The notes below the pieces were generated by a model, which was not told the DNA's origin, searched no databases, and was given only the letters and a program-made list of their open reading frames with translations. From Acidimicrobiia bacterium (GTDB lineage Bacteria > Actinomycetota > Acidimicrobiia > Spongiisociales > ZC4RG35), in NCBI GenBank assembly GCA_028285585.1, contig JANQOU010000006.1, positions 310,001 to 374,000 of the forward strand: DNA of 64,000 nt, in the 5' to 3' direction. The position numbers were made by a program, and so were the translations under genes. This document shows positions 43,191 to 51,668 of the stretch, in pieces (position 1 is the stretch's first letter; the number at the start of each line of letters is the position of its first letter).

Positions 43191-43988
43191 TCAGCGCTCC
43201 TTCCGTGCCAAGACCACAGATCCGGCGAGAGCCGCAACGGCAAGACCCGCGAGTGCGATCGGCACCATCGGGTTGATGCCGGGGAGCAGCCCGGCGTCGC
43301 CGGTGGGCACACCACTGGGCGACTCGTGCAAGCCGGCTATCGCCGCCGTAGCCACTTCAAAGCTGCCGCCCTCAACTGAGCCGATCGCGTAGGCGATGGT
43401 GTTGGTGCCTTCGCCTAGAGGAACGTCGGCATCGAAAGCGACCGTGCCTGGATCTCCAGCCGCGGTGATCTTGATGTTGTAAGTGGCGGCCGGAACATCG
43501 GTGTCGGCGCCTCCGCCATTGGTCACACCTTCCCAGACCGCACCGTCGTTGGCGAGAATGTCAACGGCTCCGAAGTCAGCCAGGTGCCGGGCAGTGATCC
43601 GGGCGTCCCCGGCGTCGGTCGAGCTGTTGTTCTCGACAAAGACACCAAGCGTCGGCGAGCCACCCTCTTCTAGATAGGCAGCAATCGTGGCGACAGCACC
43701 GGCAGGAAGCGTTGTGGATCCGGCAAGAGCGGGATCACCCGCATCCGGATCCGCTCCCGTGGCATAGATGTCGATGTCGTAGTCCCCGGCTGGCAGCGCC
43801 AACGGCCCGAAGACGTCGCCAAACGTCGAATTCTCGAAGGTCAGGTCACCATTCACGTATATGTCGACCGCGAGGTCGGGCACACCGTGAACCACGATGA
43901 CTTCGCCTTCCGACGACTGAGCAAAGGCTGTGGTGGCAGGAACAATCGCCAGAACCGTCACCAGCAGCGCGAGCTTCATCCTTTTCAT
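43191..43988 (-). CDS. DUF4397-type exported protein with sorting-signal-like C-terminus
   Basis: The 265-residue protein has a cleavable signal (KLALLVTVLAIVPATTAFAQ) and two beta-rich units; the first begins VIVVHGVPDLAVDIYVNGD and includes LPAGDYDIDIYATGADPDAG, the second starts ARHLADFGAVDILANDG, both typical of DUF4397. The end carries a sorting-type tail: SPSGVPTGDAGLLPG, a hydrophobic helix (PMVPIALAGLAVAALAGSVV) and a basic ARKER. It lacks a canonical LPxTG, but PTGDAG is a plausible variant for the adjacent class F sortase. SD AAAGGGG precedes ATG 43988. Confidence 0.85.
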   Translation of the reverse strand: MKRMKLALLVTVLAIVPATTAFAQSSEGEVIVVHGVPDLAVDIYVNGDLTFENSTFGDVFGPLALPAGDYDIDIYATGADPDAGDPALAGSTTLPAGAVATIAAYLEEGGSPTLGVFVENNSSTDAGDARITARHLADFGAVDILANDGAVWEGVTNGGGADTDVPAATYNIKITAAGDPGTVAFDADVPLGEGTNTIAYAIGSVEGGSFEVATAAIAGLHESPSGVPTGDAGLLPGINPMVPIALAGLAVAALAGSVVLARKER

Positions 43989-44010
43989 GAGGAAACCCCT
44001 TTCTCGATTT

Positions 44011-44031
44011 CAGTTGCCATCGGAGCAACTG
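44011..44031 (-). promoter_or_regulatory. 7-bp hairpin in the leader of the DUF4397 gene
   Basis: CAGTTGC (44011-44017) and GCAACTG (44025-44031) form a perfect stem with a 7-base loop, 23-43 bases upstream of ATG 43988 on the minus strand, just before the ribosome-binding site. It could be an operator or leader hairpin; the gap of about 180 bases to the divergent gene at 44172 holds no other clear element. Confidence 0.3.
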
Positions 44032-44171
44032 TGTTTCCACAAGACGGATTCGGAGCCCGTCACCCGGATGGATGATGTGATCGGCAGAAATCGTCAGAGC
44101 CGGCGACGAGGTGATGACCACGCGAACGAGTTGCCCGGCCGTACCCTCCTTTGGGAAGAGTCAGGAGAGAC

Positions 44172-44651
44172 ATGGTCGAACCCATCAAGGACCCATCCGA
44201 GGCAGACATCGCGACATGGCACCGCACGTTTGCGCCTCGGGCCTTCAACCACACCTGGACCTTGCTCGACGCCGACGCGCTGAGCCGGCAGCAAGAGGAA
44301 GAGATGCTGGCCGCCACCTTCGCCCAGCGCTACCACTGGTATGTCGCCGGAGAGCCGCGCAATTGGGCCATAGCGGACTGGCAGGTGGCTCGAGTCGCCG
44401 CAGTGATCGGCTACTTCGACCTGGCCCGCCGCTTCGCCGAGCGATCACTCGAAGTGAGTGTCGAGCATGGGCTCGATCCGTTTGTCATCGGATTCGCCCA
44501 CGAGGCGATCGCACGAGCCGCCGCTCAAGTCGATGATGTCGAGACGTTCACCGAGCACCTCGCCATGGCCCGAGCCCAACTCGACGGCATCGAAGACGCT
44601 GAAGAGCGCGATGCCCTAGCGGCTGATCTGACTGAGATGAGCGAAAGCTGA
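44172..44651 (+). CDS. Small soluble helical protein of unknown function
   Basis: The 159-residue protein starts at ATG 44172, six bases after AGGAGAG, rather than at a GTG-like upstream codon 44151. It appears all-helical, with tryptophan-rich segments (DIATWHRTFAPRAFNHTW, RYHWYVAGEPRNWAIADWQV), followed by helices resembling tetratricopeptide-like units (YFDLARRFAERSLEVSVEHG, PFVIGFAHEAIARAAAQVDD, ETFTEHLAMARAQL). No membrane segment. The TPR-like spacing suggests a protein-interaction role. It ends exactly at the modC stop on the other strand. Confidence 0.7.
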   Translation: MVEPIKDPSEADIATWHRTFAPRAFNHTWTLLDADALSRQQEEEMLAATFAQRYHWYVAGEPRNWAIADWQVARVAAVIGYFDLARRFAERSLEVSVEHGLDPFVIGFAHEAIARAAAQVDDVETFTEHLAMARAQLDGIEDAEERDALAADLTEMSES

Positions 44652-45686
44652 TCAGACCGGGTCGATGTGGACTTCTGTGGCCTTCACAGAGAGCCACACA
44701 TCGTCGCCGACCCCGATTCCAAGTGACTCAATCGCCGCCGGTGTGACCTCGGCTGTCATCTCAACCACCCCAGCGGTCAGCAGTCGAACCCGGTCGCCGT
44801 AGTTCTCAACACGGTCCACCCTCGCCCGCCAGACGTTCCGAGGGCTCCCATCAGGTGCGTGGGTGTGTATGGAGACGGCCCGCGGGTGGATGGTGACTAT
44901 CACCGGCCCCGACACGGTGGTGTCGGCCGTGACCAATGCCGAAGATCCCAGGTCGAGGCGTCCCGAATCGGCTTCGGCATGAAGCAGATTCGCCCCAGCG
45001 AGGTCTGCGGCGTAAGGCGTTCTGGGCCGCAGCCTGATCTGCTCCGGGGTGCCGGCCTGTGTCACCTCTCCATCCTCCAGCACGTGAACCACGTCGGCGA
45101 GAAGGAAGGCTTCGGTGGGATCATGTGTGATCAAGACTTTTGGCCCTTGAAACCTCTCGAGTGCGTCGGCCAGGCCGCGGCGAACGTCAACGCGACTCGT
45201 GGCGTCCAAAGCCGAGAGGGGCTCGTCGAGCATCAGAAGATCCGGGTCACGACAGAGGGCACGAGCCAACGCAACCTTCTGCGCCTCGCCACCGGAGAGA
45301 TCGGCCACAGGTCTTTCCCTGAGATCATCGATGCCCAACTCCTCGAGCCATTGGTCGGCAGCAGCGAAGTTGGTGGTGCCGAACGTGACGTTCTCCAACA
45401 CGTTGAGATGGGGGAATAGCAAGTAGTCCTGAAACACGATCCCCAGATGGCGCGCCTCGGGTGGGACAAAACCCTCTGGTGTCCCGTCATCAAAGGTCCG
45501 CTCACCGAGGGAAATCCGGCCAGCTTCGATCGATGTCAAGCCAGCGACAGCATCGACGAAAGTCGACTTTCCAGCACCGTTGGGGCCGAGCAGGGCGAGA
45601 GTCGCGCCTGCCGGCACATCGAGATCAACAGACAGCAAGAACCCATCAGACCTGGTCAGGGAGAATCTGGCGTGGAGCCCAGTCAT
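44652..45686 (-). CDS. modC: Molybdate ABC transporter ATP-binding protein
   Basis: The 344-residue ATPase has Walker A GPNGAGKSTF, Q-loop FQDYLLFPHLNVLENV, signature LSGGEAQKVALARAL, Walker B LLMLDEPLSALD and the switch LITHDPTEAFLL, followed by a C-terminal TOBE/MOP-type domain (about 215-344). Start ATG 45686 overlaps the modB stop as ATGA. The order gabD2-modA-modB-modC is one operon; molybdate uptake (possibly tungstate) supplies molybdoenzymes, and the divergent MOSC gene fits this. Confidence 0.93.
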   Translation of the reverse strand: MTGLHARFSLTRSDGFLLSVDLDVPAGATLALLGPNGAGKSTFVDAVAGLTSIEAGRISLGERTFDDGTPEGFVPPEARHLGIVFQDYLLFPHLNVLENVTFGTTNFAAADQWLEELGIDDLRERPVADLSGGEAQKVALARALCRDPDLLMLDEPLSALDATSRVDVRRGLADALERFQGPKVLITHDPTEAFLLADVVHVLEDGEVTQAGTPEQIRLRPRTPYAADLAGANLLHAEADSGRLDLGSSALVTADTTVSGPVIVTIHPRAVSIHTHAPDGSPRNVWRARVDRVENYGDRVRLLTAGVVEMTAEVTPAAIESLGIGVGDDVWLSVKATEVHIDPV

Positions 45687-46462
45687 CGGGCAAGCCACCT
45701 GTCCCGCAACCCGACGAGGACGGCGAGCGCCAGACCGACCATCACAAGGCTGATTGCGACCGCTGCATCTCGATCGGTCTCCAGTGCGACGAAGACCGCC
45801 AACGGGAGGGTTTGTGTCTCGCCCTGGAGGTTGCCGGCGAACGCAATGGTCGCCCCAAACTCTCCTACGGCGCGAGCCCAGGTGAGCACCAAGCCCGCGA
45901 CCAGCGAAGGCCTGATCATCGGAAGTGTGACTCTGCGAAAGACCTCGGACTTCGTGGCACCGAGAGAGGCGGCGGCCCCCTCATATCTGCGGTCGATGTT
46001 GCGGAGGGCGGCTTCCACCGTGATCACCAGGAAAGGCATGGAAACGAAGGTGGCGGCGATGATCACGCCCCATATTGAGAAAGGGAGGACGATGCCAGTC
46101 GCCTCGTAGAGGGGACCTCCGATGATGCCGGCGCGGCCCAACGCGAACAGCAGTGCAGCGCCACCCACGATCGGTGGAACCACCAGAGGCAACAGCACCA
46201 GACCTCTGACCAGTGCCTTCCCCCGGAACTCAGCTCGTGCCAGAAGCCAGGCCAGTGGAATGCCGAGCACCGCCGAGATGAGGACCGCCGAGACCGACGC
46301 GACAGCCGAAAGCGCAAGAGCATCGAGCACCAAGTCGCTGGCGAGCATCGAGCCGAACTCGGCCCAAGGAGTGGTGGCGATCAAGCCCACCAGCGGGATC
46401 ACGAACAGGGCGACGGCGACGATCGCAATCGCCACGGCCCAACGCGGCAAGGAACTTCTCAT
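45683..46462 (-). CDS. modB: Molybdate ABC transporter permease
   Basis: The 259-residue protein has about five membrane helices and the ModB coupling-loop pattern ASLGATKSEVFRRVTLPMIRP followed by VAGLVLTWARAVGEFGATI. The LGIPLAWLLARAEFRGK segment near residue 70 is also conserved. It overlaps modA (ATGA at 46459) and modC (ATGA at 45683). It should form the membrane channel for molybdate delivered by ModA. Confidence 0.93.
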   Translation of the reverse strand: MRSSLPRWAVAIAIVAVALFVIPLVGLIATTPWAEFGSMLASDLVLDALALSAVASVSAVLISAVLGIPLAWLLARAEFRGKALVRGLVLLPLVVPPIVGGAALLFALGRAGIIGGPLYEATGIVLPFSIWGVIIAATFVSMPFLVITVEAALRNIDRRYEGAAASLGATKSEVFRRVTLPMIRPSLVAGLVLTWARAVGEFGATIAFAGNLQGETQTLPLAVFVALETDRDAAVAISLVMVGLALAVLVGLRDRWLAR

Positions 46463-47199
46463 GGGCTGATGAACCCGTATCTTGCAAGGATCGCCTGCCC
46501 GGCCGATGACAAGACAAAGTCAACGAAAGCAGTCGCCGCAGCCGGATGTGCTGAGTCTGCCAACGCTGCCATCGGGTACTCGGCGACGGTCGAATACTGC
46601 GTTGGCAGCTGGATGCCTTCCACCTCACCGGCGAGGACATCGGTCGCGTAGACCATCCCCGCATCGAGCTCACCAGCTTCGATCTTGGTGAGCAGGGACC
46701 GCACATTCGGCTCATTGGTGTCCGGTGCCGCCACGACACCGGAGGCGTCCAAGGCAGCACGCGCCAGAATCCCACAAGGCACCTGAGCCTCACAGAGACC
46801 CAGGAACAGATCATCACGGGCAAAGTCGGAGATGCCGGTCACATTCGCTGGATTCCCAGGGGGAACAGCGATCTCAATCTGGTTGAGAGCAAAAACCGAC
46901 GGGCGGCCCGACACCAACCCGGCGTCGGAGATCTGCTCCATGATCTCCCGGCTGGCGGAGGCAAAGACATCCACCGGGGCCCCGGAAAGGATCTGCTCGC
47001 GCAGCAACGAGGAACCGGCGAGATTCAGCACAACATCGACGTCCGGGTTTTCCCGTTCGAAGGCAGACTCGATTTCGCCAAATGCTTCACTCAGCGAGGA
47101 GGCAGCAGACACCCTCAACGCCTGGTCAGATCCATTGTCACAAGCAGAGGCAACAGCCAAGACCGTTATCAAGCCGAGCACCCTCAGCCTCGACGCCAC
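46459..47199 (-). CDS. modA: Molybdate-binding lipoprotein
   Basis: The 246-residue protein has a signal peptide with lipobox VASAC (around residue 20) and the ModA pattern RVSAASSLSEAFGEIESAFE, LAGSSLLREQILSGAPVDVFASAS and NQIEIAVPPGNPANV; it ends ILARYGFISP. Start is GTG 47199, overlapping the aldehyde dehydrogenase stop (TAGTG). Serine residues in the SAASS and AGSS segments are the expected oxyanion ligands. It captures molybdate outside the membrane for ModBC. Confidence 0.93.
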   Translation of the reverse strand: MASRLRVLGLITVLAVASACDNGSDQALRVSAASSLSEAFGEIESAFERENPDVDVVLNLAGSSLLREQILSGAPVDVFASASREIMEQISDAGLVSGRPSVFALNQIEIAVPPGNPANVTGISDFARDDLFLGLCEAQVPCGILARAALDASGVVAAPDTNEPNVRSLLTKIEAGELDAGMVYATDVLAGEVEGIQLPTQYSTVAEYPMAALADSAHPAAATAFVDFVLSSAGQAILARYGFISP

Positions 47200-48773
47200 T
47201 ACTTGTAGAAAGGGGTGTGGCGGAGCAACTTGAGCAGCGGGCCGAGGATCCTCTGGTAACGCTCGTAACTCATCCCAGGCGGTGGGGCGAACGCCGGAAC
47301 AAGCCTCTGCACGGCAACCGTCTGGGCTTCTGTGAACTTGAGCAGCCCTGTTGCACCGTGACGACGACCCAAGCCCGAAGCCTTCATACCACCCATAGGC
47401 GCGTCGTAGCTAGACCAGGTAGCCGCATACCCGTCATTGACTCCGACCGTGCCGGCGTCGAGACGAGAAGCGACATCAACCCCTCGACGATTGTCCGTGG
47501 TCCAGACACTGAAGTTCAGGCCCTGGTCCGAGTCGTTGGCCATGGCTATCGCATCGTCGACATCCTCGTATTCGTAGATCGACACCACCGGGCCGAAGGT
47601 CTCGCCCCTGCACAACGCCATTGAGTCATCCACATCGGTCAACACGGTCGGCTCATAGAACAACGGGCCTACATCAGGACGAGGTTTGCCGCCCGTGAGC
47701 AGCGCGGCGCCCCGGTCCACTGCATCCTCAACGTGAGCGTGGACGGCATCGAGGTGGCTTCGATCGATCATCGAGCTCAACTTCGATGAGAAGTCGTACT
47801 CAGCCGTGACACTCAGGCTGCGGCTGTGCTCAACGAACCTTTGCGTGAACTCGTCGCGGATCCGAGAGTCGACATATATCCGCTCCATGGCGAGGCACAG
47901 CTGGCCGCCATTGGCATACACCGCTCGCGCCAACCCTGGAATGGCAACCTCGAGATTCGCATCAGCCATGACGATGGCGGCGTTCTTGCCGCCAAGCTCC
48001 ATCGACGAGGCGATGAGCCTGTTAGAAGCTTGTTGTGCCAGAGCGCGGCCTACCTCAGTCGAGCCGGTGAAGGCGATGAAGTCGACCTGATCAATGAGGT
48101 CGGAGCCGATCTTCTCCCCATATCCGGGGATGACCTGGAGCAGACCCTCGGGGAGACCCGCCTCGTCTAGGAGCATTGCGCCGTAGAGGGCCGAGTAAGG
48201 CGTCTTTTCATCAGGTTTGACCACCACTGCGTTCCCAGCGAGCAGCGCGGGGACTATGTCGGAGATCGCCAACGTGAACGGGAAGTTCCAGGGGGTGATG
48301 TTGCCCACCACGCCAACAGGGTGGTGATACTCGTAGGCGGTGGTGAGGCCAGGCAGGGATGTGGCTCTCCTCTTGCGGCGCAACAGGGCCGGGCCAGTCT
48401 TGATGTAGTAGCGAGTCGTCGCCGCCGTGTCGTACACCTCTTCGAATGCAGGCACCCGGGCTTTGCCGGCTTCTAGCTGGATCAAGTCGATAGCCGTGTC
48501 GGCGCGTTCGAGGACAAGGTCATGAAACCGCGACAGGACCGCCACCCGCTCGCTCAAAGGAGTCGCCGCCCAGCTCTCCTGCGCCACGCTGGCCGCAACG
48601 CCAGCCTTGACCACATCTCTCGACTCGGCCTCGGGCACTCGGCCGATCTCGGACTCGTCGAATGGAGCGATCACGGGGATGCTCGAACCGCCAGATGCCA
48701 CATTGGCACGCGCCGCCAACCGCTCCAGAAACGCGGAGTCGATCGATGGGGGCCAGAGCAACTCGGGCATCAT
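47199..48773 (-). CDS. gabD2: Succinate-semialdehyde dehydrogenase, GabD2 type
   Basis: The 524-residue NAD(P)-dependent aldehyde dehydrogenase shows VGNITPWNFPFTLAISD, FTGSTEVGRAL, the glutamate in ASSMELGGKNAAIV and the catalytic cysteine in NGGQLCLAMERIYV, followed by ETFGPVVSIYEY and SVWTTDNRRGVDV. The GGQLCLxMERIYV pattern and length resemble mycobacterial GabD2. It oxidises succinate semialdehyde to succinate in 4-aminobutyrate or 2-oxoglutarate-decarboxylase bypass metabolism. ATG 48773 is followed by another ATG. It is the first gene of the mod operon, which is odd because these enzymes need no molybdenum. Confidence 0.9.
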   Translation of the reverse strand: MMPELLWPPSIDSAFLERLAARANVASGGSSIPVIAPFDESEIGRVPEAESRDVVKAGVAASVAQESWAATPLSERVAVLSRFHDLVLERADTAIDLIQLEAGKARVPAFEEVYDTAATTRYYIKTGPALLRRKRRATSLPGLTTAYEYHHPVGVVGNITPWNFPFTLAISDIVPALLAGNAVVVKPDEKTPYSALYGAMLLDEAGLPEGLLQVIPGYGEKIGSDLIDQVDFIAFTGSTEVGRALAQQASNRLIASSMELGGKNAAIVMADANLEVAIPGLARAVYANGGQLCLAMERIYVDSRIRDEFTQRFVEHSRSLSVTAEYDFSSKLSSMIDRSHLDAVHAHVEDAVDRGAALLTGGKPRPDVGPLFYEPTVLTDVDDSMALCRGETFGPVVSIYEYEDVDDAIAMANDSDQGLNFSVWTTDNRRGVDVASRLDAGTVGVNDGYAATWSSYDAPMGGMKASGLGRRHGATGLLKFTEAQTVAVQRLVPAFAPPPGMSYERYQRILGPLLKLLRHTPFYK

Positions 48774-48892
48774 CAGAAGGTTACAGCCAAGCCCAATGTG
48801 CTCGATGGGGTCAGGCCGGTCACTCGATCAATGGTGCAGCAGCGCTTTGGGACAAGCGGGGTGCAACTGGGCAGCACGCCTACCCTCAGCGG

Positions 48893-49354
48893 ATGGCCGA
48901 AGTCTTTCAGATCAACACCTCCGGAGGGGGCGTCCCGAAGCTCCCCGTTGACCATGCCGTCGTGAACGAAAGGGGCCTGATCGGCGACGAACAGGCCGAC
49001 AAGGTTCATCATGGAAGCCCTGACCAGGCACTGTGCCTCTACTCCATGGAGGTGATCACGGCATTGCAGGAAGAAGGACACCCGATCGATGCCGGGTCAA
49101 CCGGCGAGAACGTCACCATCAGCGGCCTCGAGTGGAGCGAGGTGGTCCCGGGAAAACGCCTGTCGATCGGGCCTGACGTCCTGGTCGAGATCACGGACTT
49201 TGCCCAACCCTGCTCCAAGAACGCCCAATGGTTCTTGGAAGGGAAGTTCGGGCGCATGAGCCAGAGCAGGCACCCGGGAGAATCGAGGGTGTACGCCAAG
49301 GTGATCGAGACCGGTGCGATCTCAGCAGGTGACCAAGTCGAGCTAGTCGGGTAG
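48893..49354 (+). CDS. MOSC-domain protein
   Basis: The 153-residue product starts at ATG 48893 (GGATGG region). The MOSC-type blocks are FQINTSGGGVPKLPV, VNERGLIGDEQADKVHHG, PDQALCLYSMEVI, STGENVTISGLEW, and a conserved cysteine in ITDFAQPCSKNAQW. MOSC domains deliver or handle sulfur for molybdenum cofactor enzymes. The gene diverges from the gabD2-mod operon, which supports a molybdenum link. It overlaps the convergent hydrolase-like gene by 12 bases. Confidence 0.9.
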   Translation: MAEVFQINTSGGGVPKLPVDHAVVNERGLIGDEQADKVHHGSPDQALCLYSMEVITALQEEGHPIDAGSTGENVTISGLEWSEVVPGKRLSIGPDVLVEITDFAQPCSKNAQWFLEGKFGRMSQSRHPGESRVYAKVIETGAISAGDQVELVG

Positions 49355-49978
49355 CCGGTCGGCGAGGAACTCGAGAGTCTTCGCCCATGCCGTCTCGAAT
49401 GCGGCAGGGTCGAAGTGGTCTCCGTCCGGATCACAGAAGCCGTGCCTGGTTCCCTGGTAGTTGACCACCTCGACGGGGAGCGACTCCAAACCCATCGTGG
49501 CCTCCATGAACGCTGCCTCGTCCTCGGAGACGTACTCGTCATCCTCTGCAAGATGGACCAGGTAGGCCGACTTCGACCCGGCGAAGTCGATCTGCTGGCT
49601 GCCATAGAACGAGACAGCAGCGGCCACCTTCTCGCTCAGACGCACTGACGCCCACAAACCCAGCGATCCGCCCATGCCAAACCCGACGATGCCGATGGGG
49701 CCCTCTGTCGACCTCTCGTGAAGGAGGGTGACCGAGGACAAGACCAGGGATGCGAGCCGGTCTGGGCTGGCTGAGCCGAGATGATCCAAAGCCTGCTGCT
49801 CCGACTCTGGCAACTCGCCAAAGTTGATGTCCGGTGCAAGGACGGTGTAGCCGCGATCAGCCAAGCCGTCGGCGAGGTTGCGCACGGCTGACGTCAAACC
49901 CCAGAAAGAGTGCAGCAGCAGGACACCCGGACCGGGGCCTGAGTCGTCTTGCACGAAGTAGGCAAGGTCTCGGACCAC
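49343..49978 (-). CDS. Dienelactone hydrolase-family protein lacking the catalytic nucleophile
   Basis: The 211-residue protein matches the dienelactone hydrolase family: GPGVLLLHSFWGL, VLAPDINFG, a nucleophile elbow at 99-104, the acid in LAEDDEYV (about 146-147) and the histidine in GTRHGFCDP (179). The elbow reads GFGMGG instead of GxCxGG, so residue 101, normally Cys or Ser, is glycine (codon GGC at 49676-49678). The other two triad residues are intact. A catalytic role is therefore doubtful; it may bind a ligand, or have another function. Starts at GTG 49978 and diverges from the MFS gene. Confidence 0.85.
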   Translation of the reverse strand: MVRDLAYFVQDDSGPGPGVLLLHSFWGLTSAVRNLADGLADRGYTVLAPDINFGELPESEQQALDHLGSASPDRLASLVLSSVTLLHERSTEGPIGIVGFGMGGSLGLWASVRLSEKVAAAVSFYGSQQIDFAGSKSAYLVHLAEDDEYVSEDEAAFMEATMGLESLPVEVVNYQGTRHGFCDPDGDHFDPAAFETAWAKTLEFLADRLPD

Positions 49979-50012
49979 ACGGCCAAACTAGGCCAAGCTC
50001 TACTCTTGCCGG

Positions 50013-51668
50013 ATGTCCTCGGCGGTCGCCCCACTCAAATACCCGCATTTTCGCTGGTTGTGGGCAGGAAACATCTTCTCGGCCTCGGGCACCTTCATCC
50101 AAGCCGTAGCCGGGTCGTGGCTGATGTTCGAGCTGACCGGATCAAACGCCTGGGTGGGTCTGATGGTGGCTTCGGCCACGCTGCCACTCCTCTTCTTCGC
50201 CCTCACCGCCGGAGCGCTGGCGGACATGTTCAAGAGAACCAATCTGATGCTGATCGCTCAGGGCATCATGGGTGCCTCGGCCGCGACCATGGCCGTTCTC
50301 AGCTATCTGGACCGGATGACGCCTGGGATCCTGCTCACACTTGGCCTGACTCTGGGGACAGGACTCGCTTTGAACATCCCCGCGTGGCAAGCCCTGGTTC
50401 CCGATCTGGTCCCACGTGGCCTGATCGCCTCGGCGGTGGCACTCAACTCGGCAGCGTTCAACGCTGCTCGAGCAATAGGCCCGGCATTCGGCGGAGCGCT
50501 TGTGGTCGCCTACGGAGCCGAAGCAGGATTCGCGGTGAACGCGTTGTCATATGTGGCAATCATCATCGCTCTGATCACGATCGGGCCCCAGCTGGAGAAG
50601 ACCGACCGAGAGACACCACAGTCGATGAGATCTGCCATCTCGGTGGGGATCAGGTTCGCCAGGTTCACTCCCATGTTCCGCAACCTGATGACGTTGGTGG
50701 CTCTCTTTGCAATCACCTCCGCAGTCGTTCAAGCAGTGCTCCCCGTGCACACCGACCATCTGGGCGGGACGGCGGCATCCTTCGGCCTTCTCTACGCCGC
50801 CATGGGGGCGGGTGCCCTCACCGGTGCCATCGTCCGTCCCAGGATCTCGAGTTGGTTCGCCAGCTCCTGGGTGCCCTACACGATCAGCCTCTTCGGAGGG
50901 GCCGGAATACTTCTCGGCCTGGCCCCGAACATCTGGGTAGCAGGAGTCGGCATGTTCTTCGCCGGGCTCTTCTGGCTGCTGACCCTGGCAACTCTCAACG
51001 CCACTGCGCAGCTGCTTTCACCTGCGTGGATCAGAGGGCGGGCGATGTCGATCTACACACTGGCGTTCGCCGGAGTCTTGCCGATCGGATCAATACTCTC
51101 TGGCCTGGTTGCCGACCAGATCGGGACGTCGGGCTCGCTGCTCGTGTTCTCCTCAGCAGCCGTTCTGCTGGGCATGGCCAGCCCCCGGCTCAAGATCCCG
51201 GCGATCGACGAGGTCGAGAGCCCTGAGTTCAGCGTCGACAGGGCGAGCGCCGCCCACCAAGACAATGACGTCTCTCTCGAAGGCGGGCCGGTCATCGTGC
51301 TCAACACATGGAAGATCGACGAGGCGGCCTTTGGCGACTTCACATCTCTGATGAACGACATCAGGCTGGTCCGGCTGAGCACCGGCGCCTACAGGTGGCG
51401 GCTATTCAGATCGACGTCCGATCCAACCCGGCTCACCGAGATGATGGCTGTGGAGAGCTGGGAGGAGCATCTCCTGCAACACGGCCGGATAGACGACACA
51501 TCGGCTGAGCTGATACGACGAGCAAGGACCTTCGACATCAACGGCGGCCCTAGGACGAGGCACCTCATCGCAATCGATGTTGCCCATCCCCCCGAGTTTG
51601 ACGAGCTGGTGGCCACCCACGACGAGCTTCACCGGACCGACGGGTCGATTCCCTATCCCGATCGATAG
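50013..51668 (+). CDS. MFS transporter of the transmembrane secretion effector (MFS_3) type with C-terminal domain
   Basis: The 551-residue protein has about 12 membrane helices in residues 1-390 (starting NIFSASGTFIQAVAGSWLMF, with ADMFKRTNLMLIAQG as the loop between helices 2 and 3 and the paired ARAIGPAFGGALVVAYG). A soluble tail of about 140 residues follows: VIVLNTWKIDEAAFGDFTSL, GAYRWRLFRSTSDPTRLTEM and VAHPPEFDELVATHDELHR. A cytosolic tail of this type is common in pfam05977 MFS exporters and has an antibiotic-monooxygenase-like (dimeric alpha-beta barrel) appearance. Substrate unknown. Confidence 0.87.
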   Translation: MSSAVAPLKYPHFRWLWAGNIFSASGTFIQAVAGSWLMFELTGSNAWVGLMVASATLPLLFFALTAGALADMFKRTNLMLIAQGIMGASAATMAVLSYLDRMTPGILLTLGLTLGTGLALNIPAWQALVPDLVPRGLIASAVALNSAAFNAARAIGPAFGGALVVAYGAEAGFAVNALSYVAIIIALITIGPQLEKTDRETPQSMRSAISVGIRFARFTPMFRNLMTLVALFAITSAVVQAVLPVHTDHLGGTAASFGLLYAAMGAGALTGAIVRPRISSWFASSWVPYTISLFGGAGILLGLAPNIWVAGVGMFFAGLFWLLTLATLNATAQLLSPAWIRGRAMSIYTLAFAGVLPIGSILSGLVADQIGTSGSLLVFSSAAVLLGMASPRLKIPAIDEVESPEFSVDRASAAHQDNDVSLEGGPVIVLNTWKIDEAAFGDFTSLMNDIRLVRLSTGAYRWRLFRSTSDPTRLTEMMAVESWEEHLLQHGRIDDTSAELIRRARTFDINGGPRTRHLIAIDVAHPPEFDELVATHDELHRTDGSIPYPDR

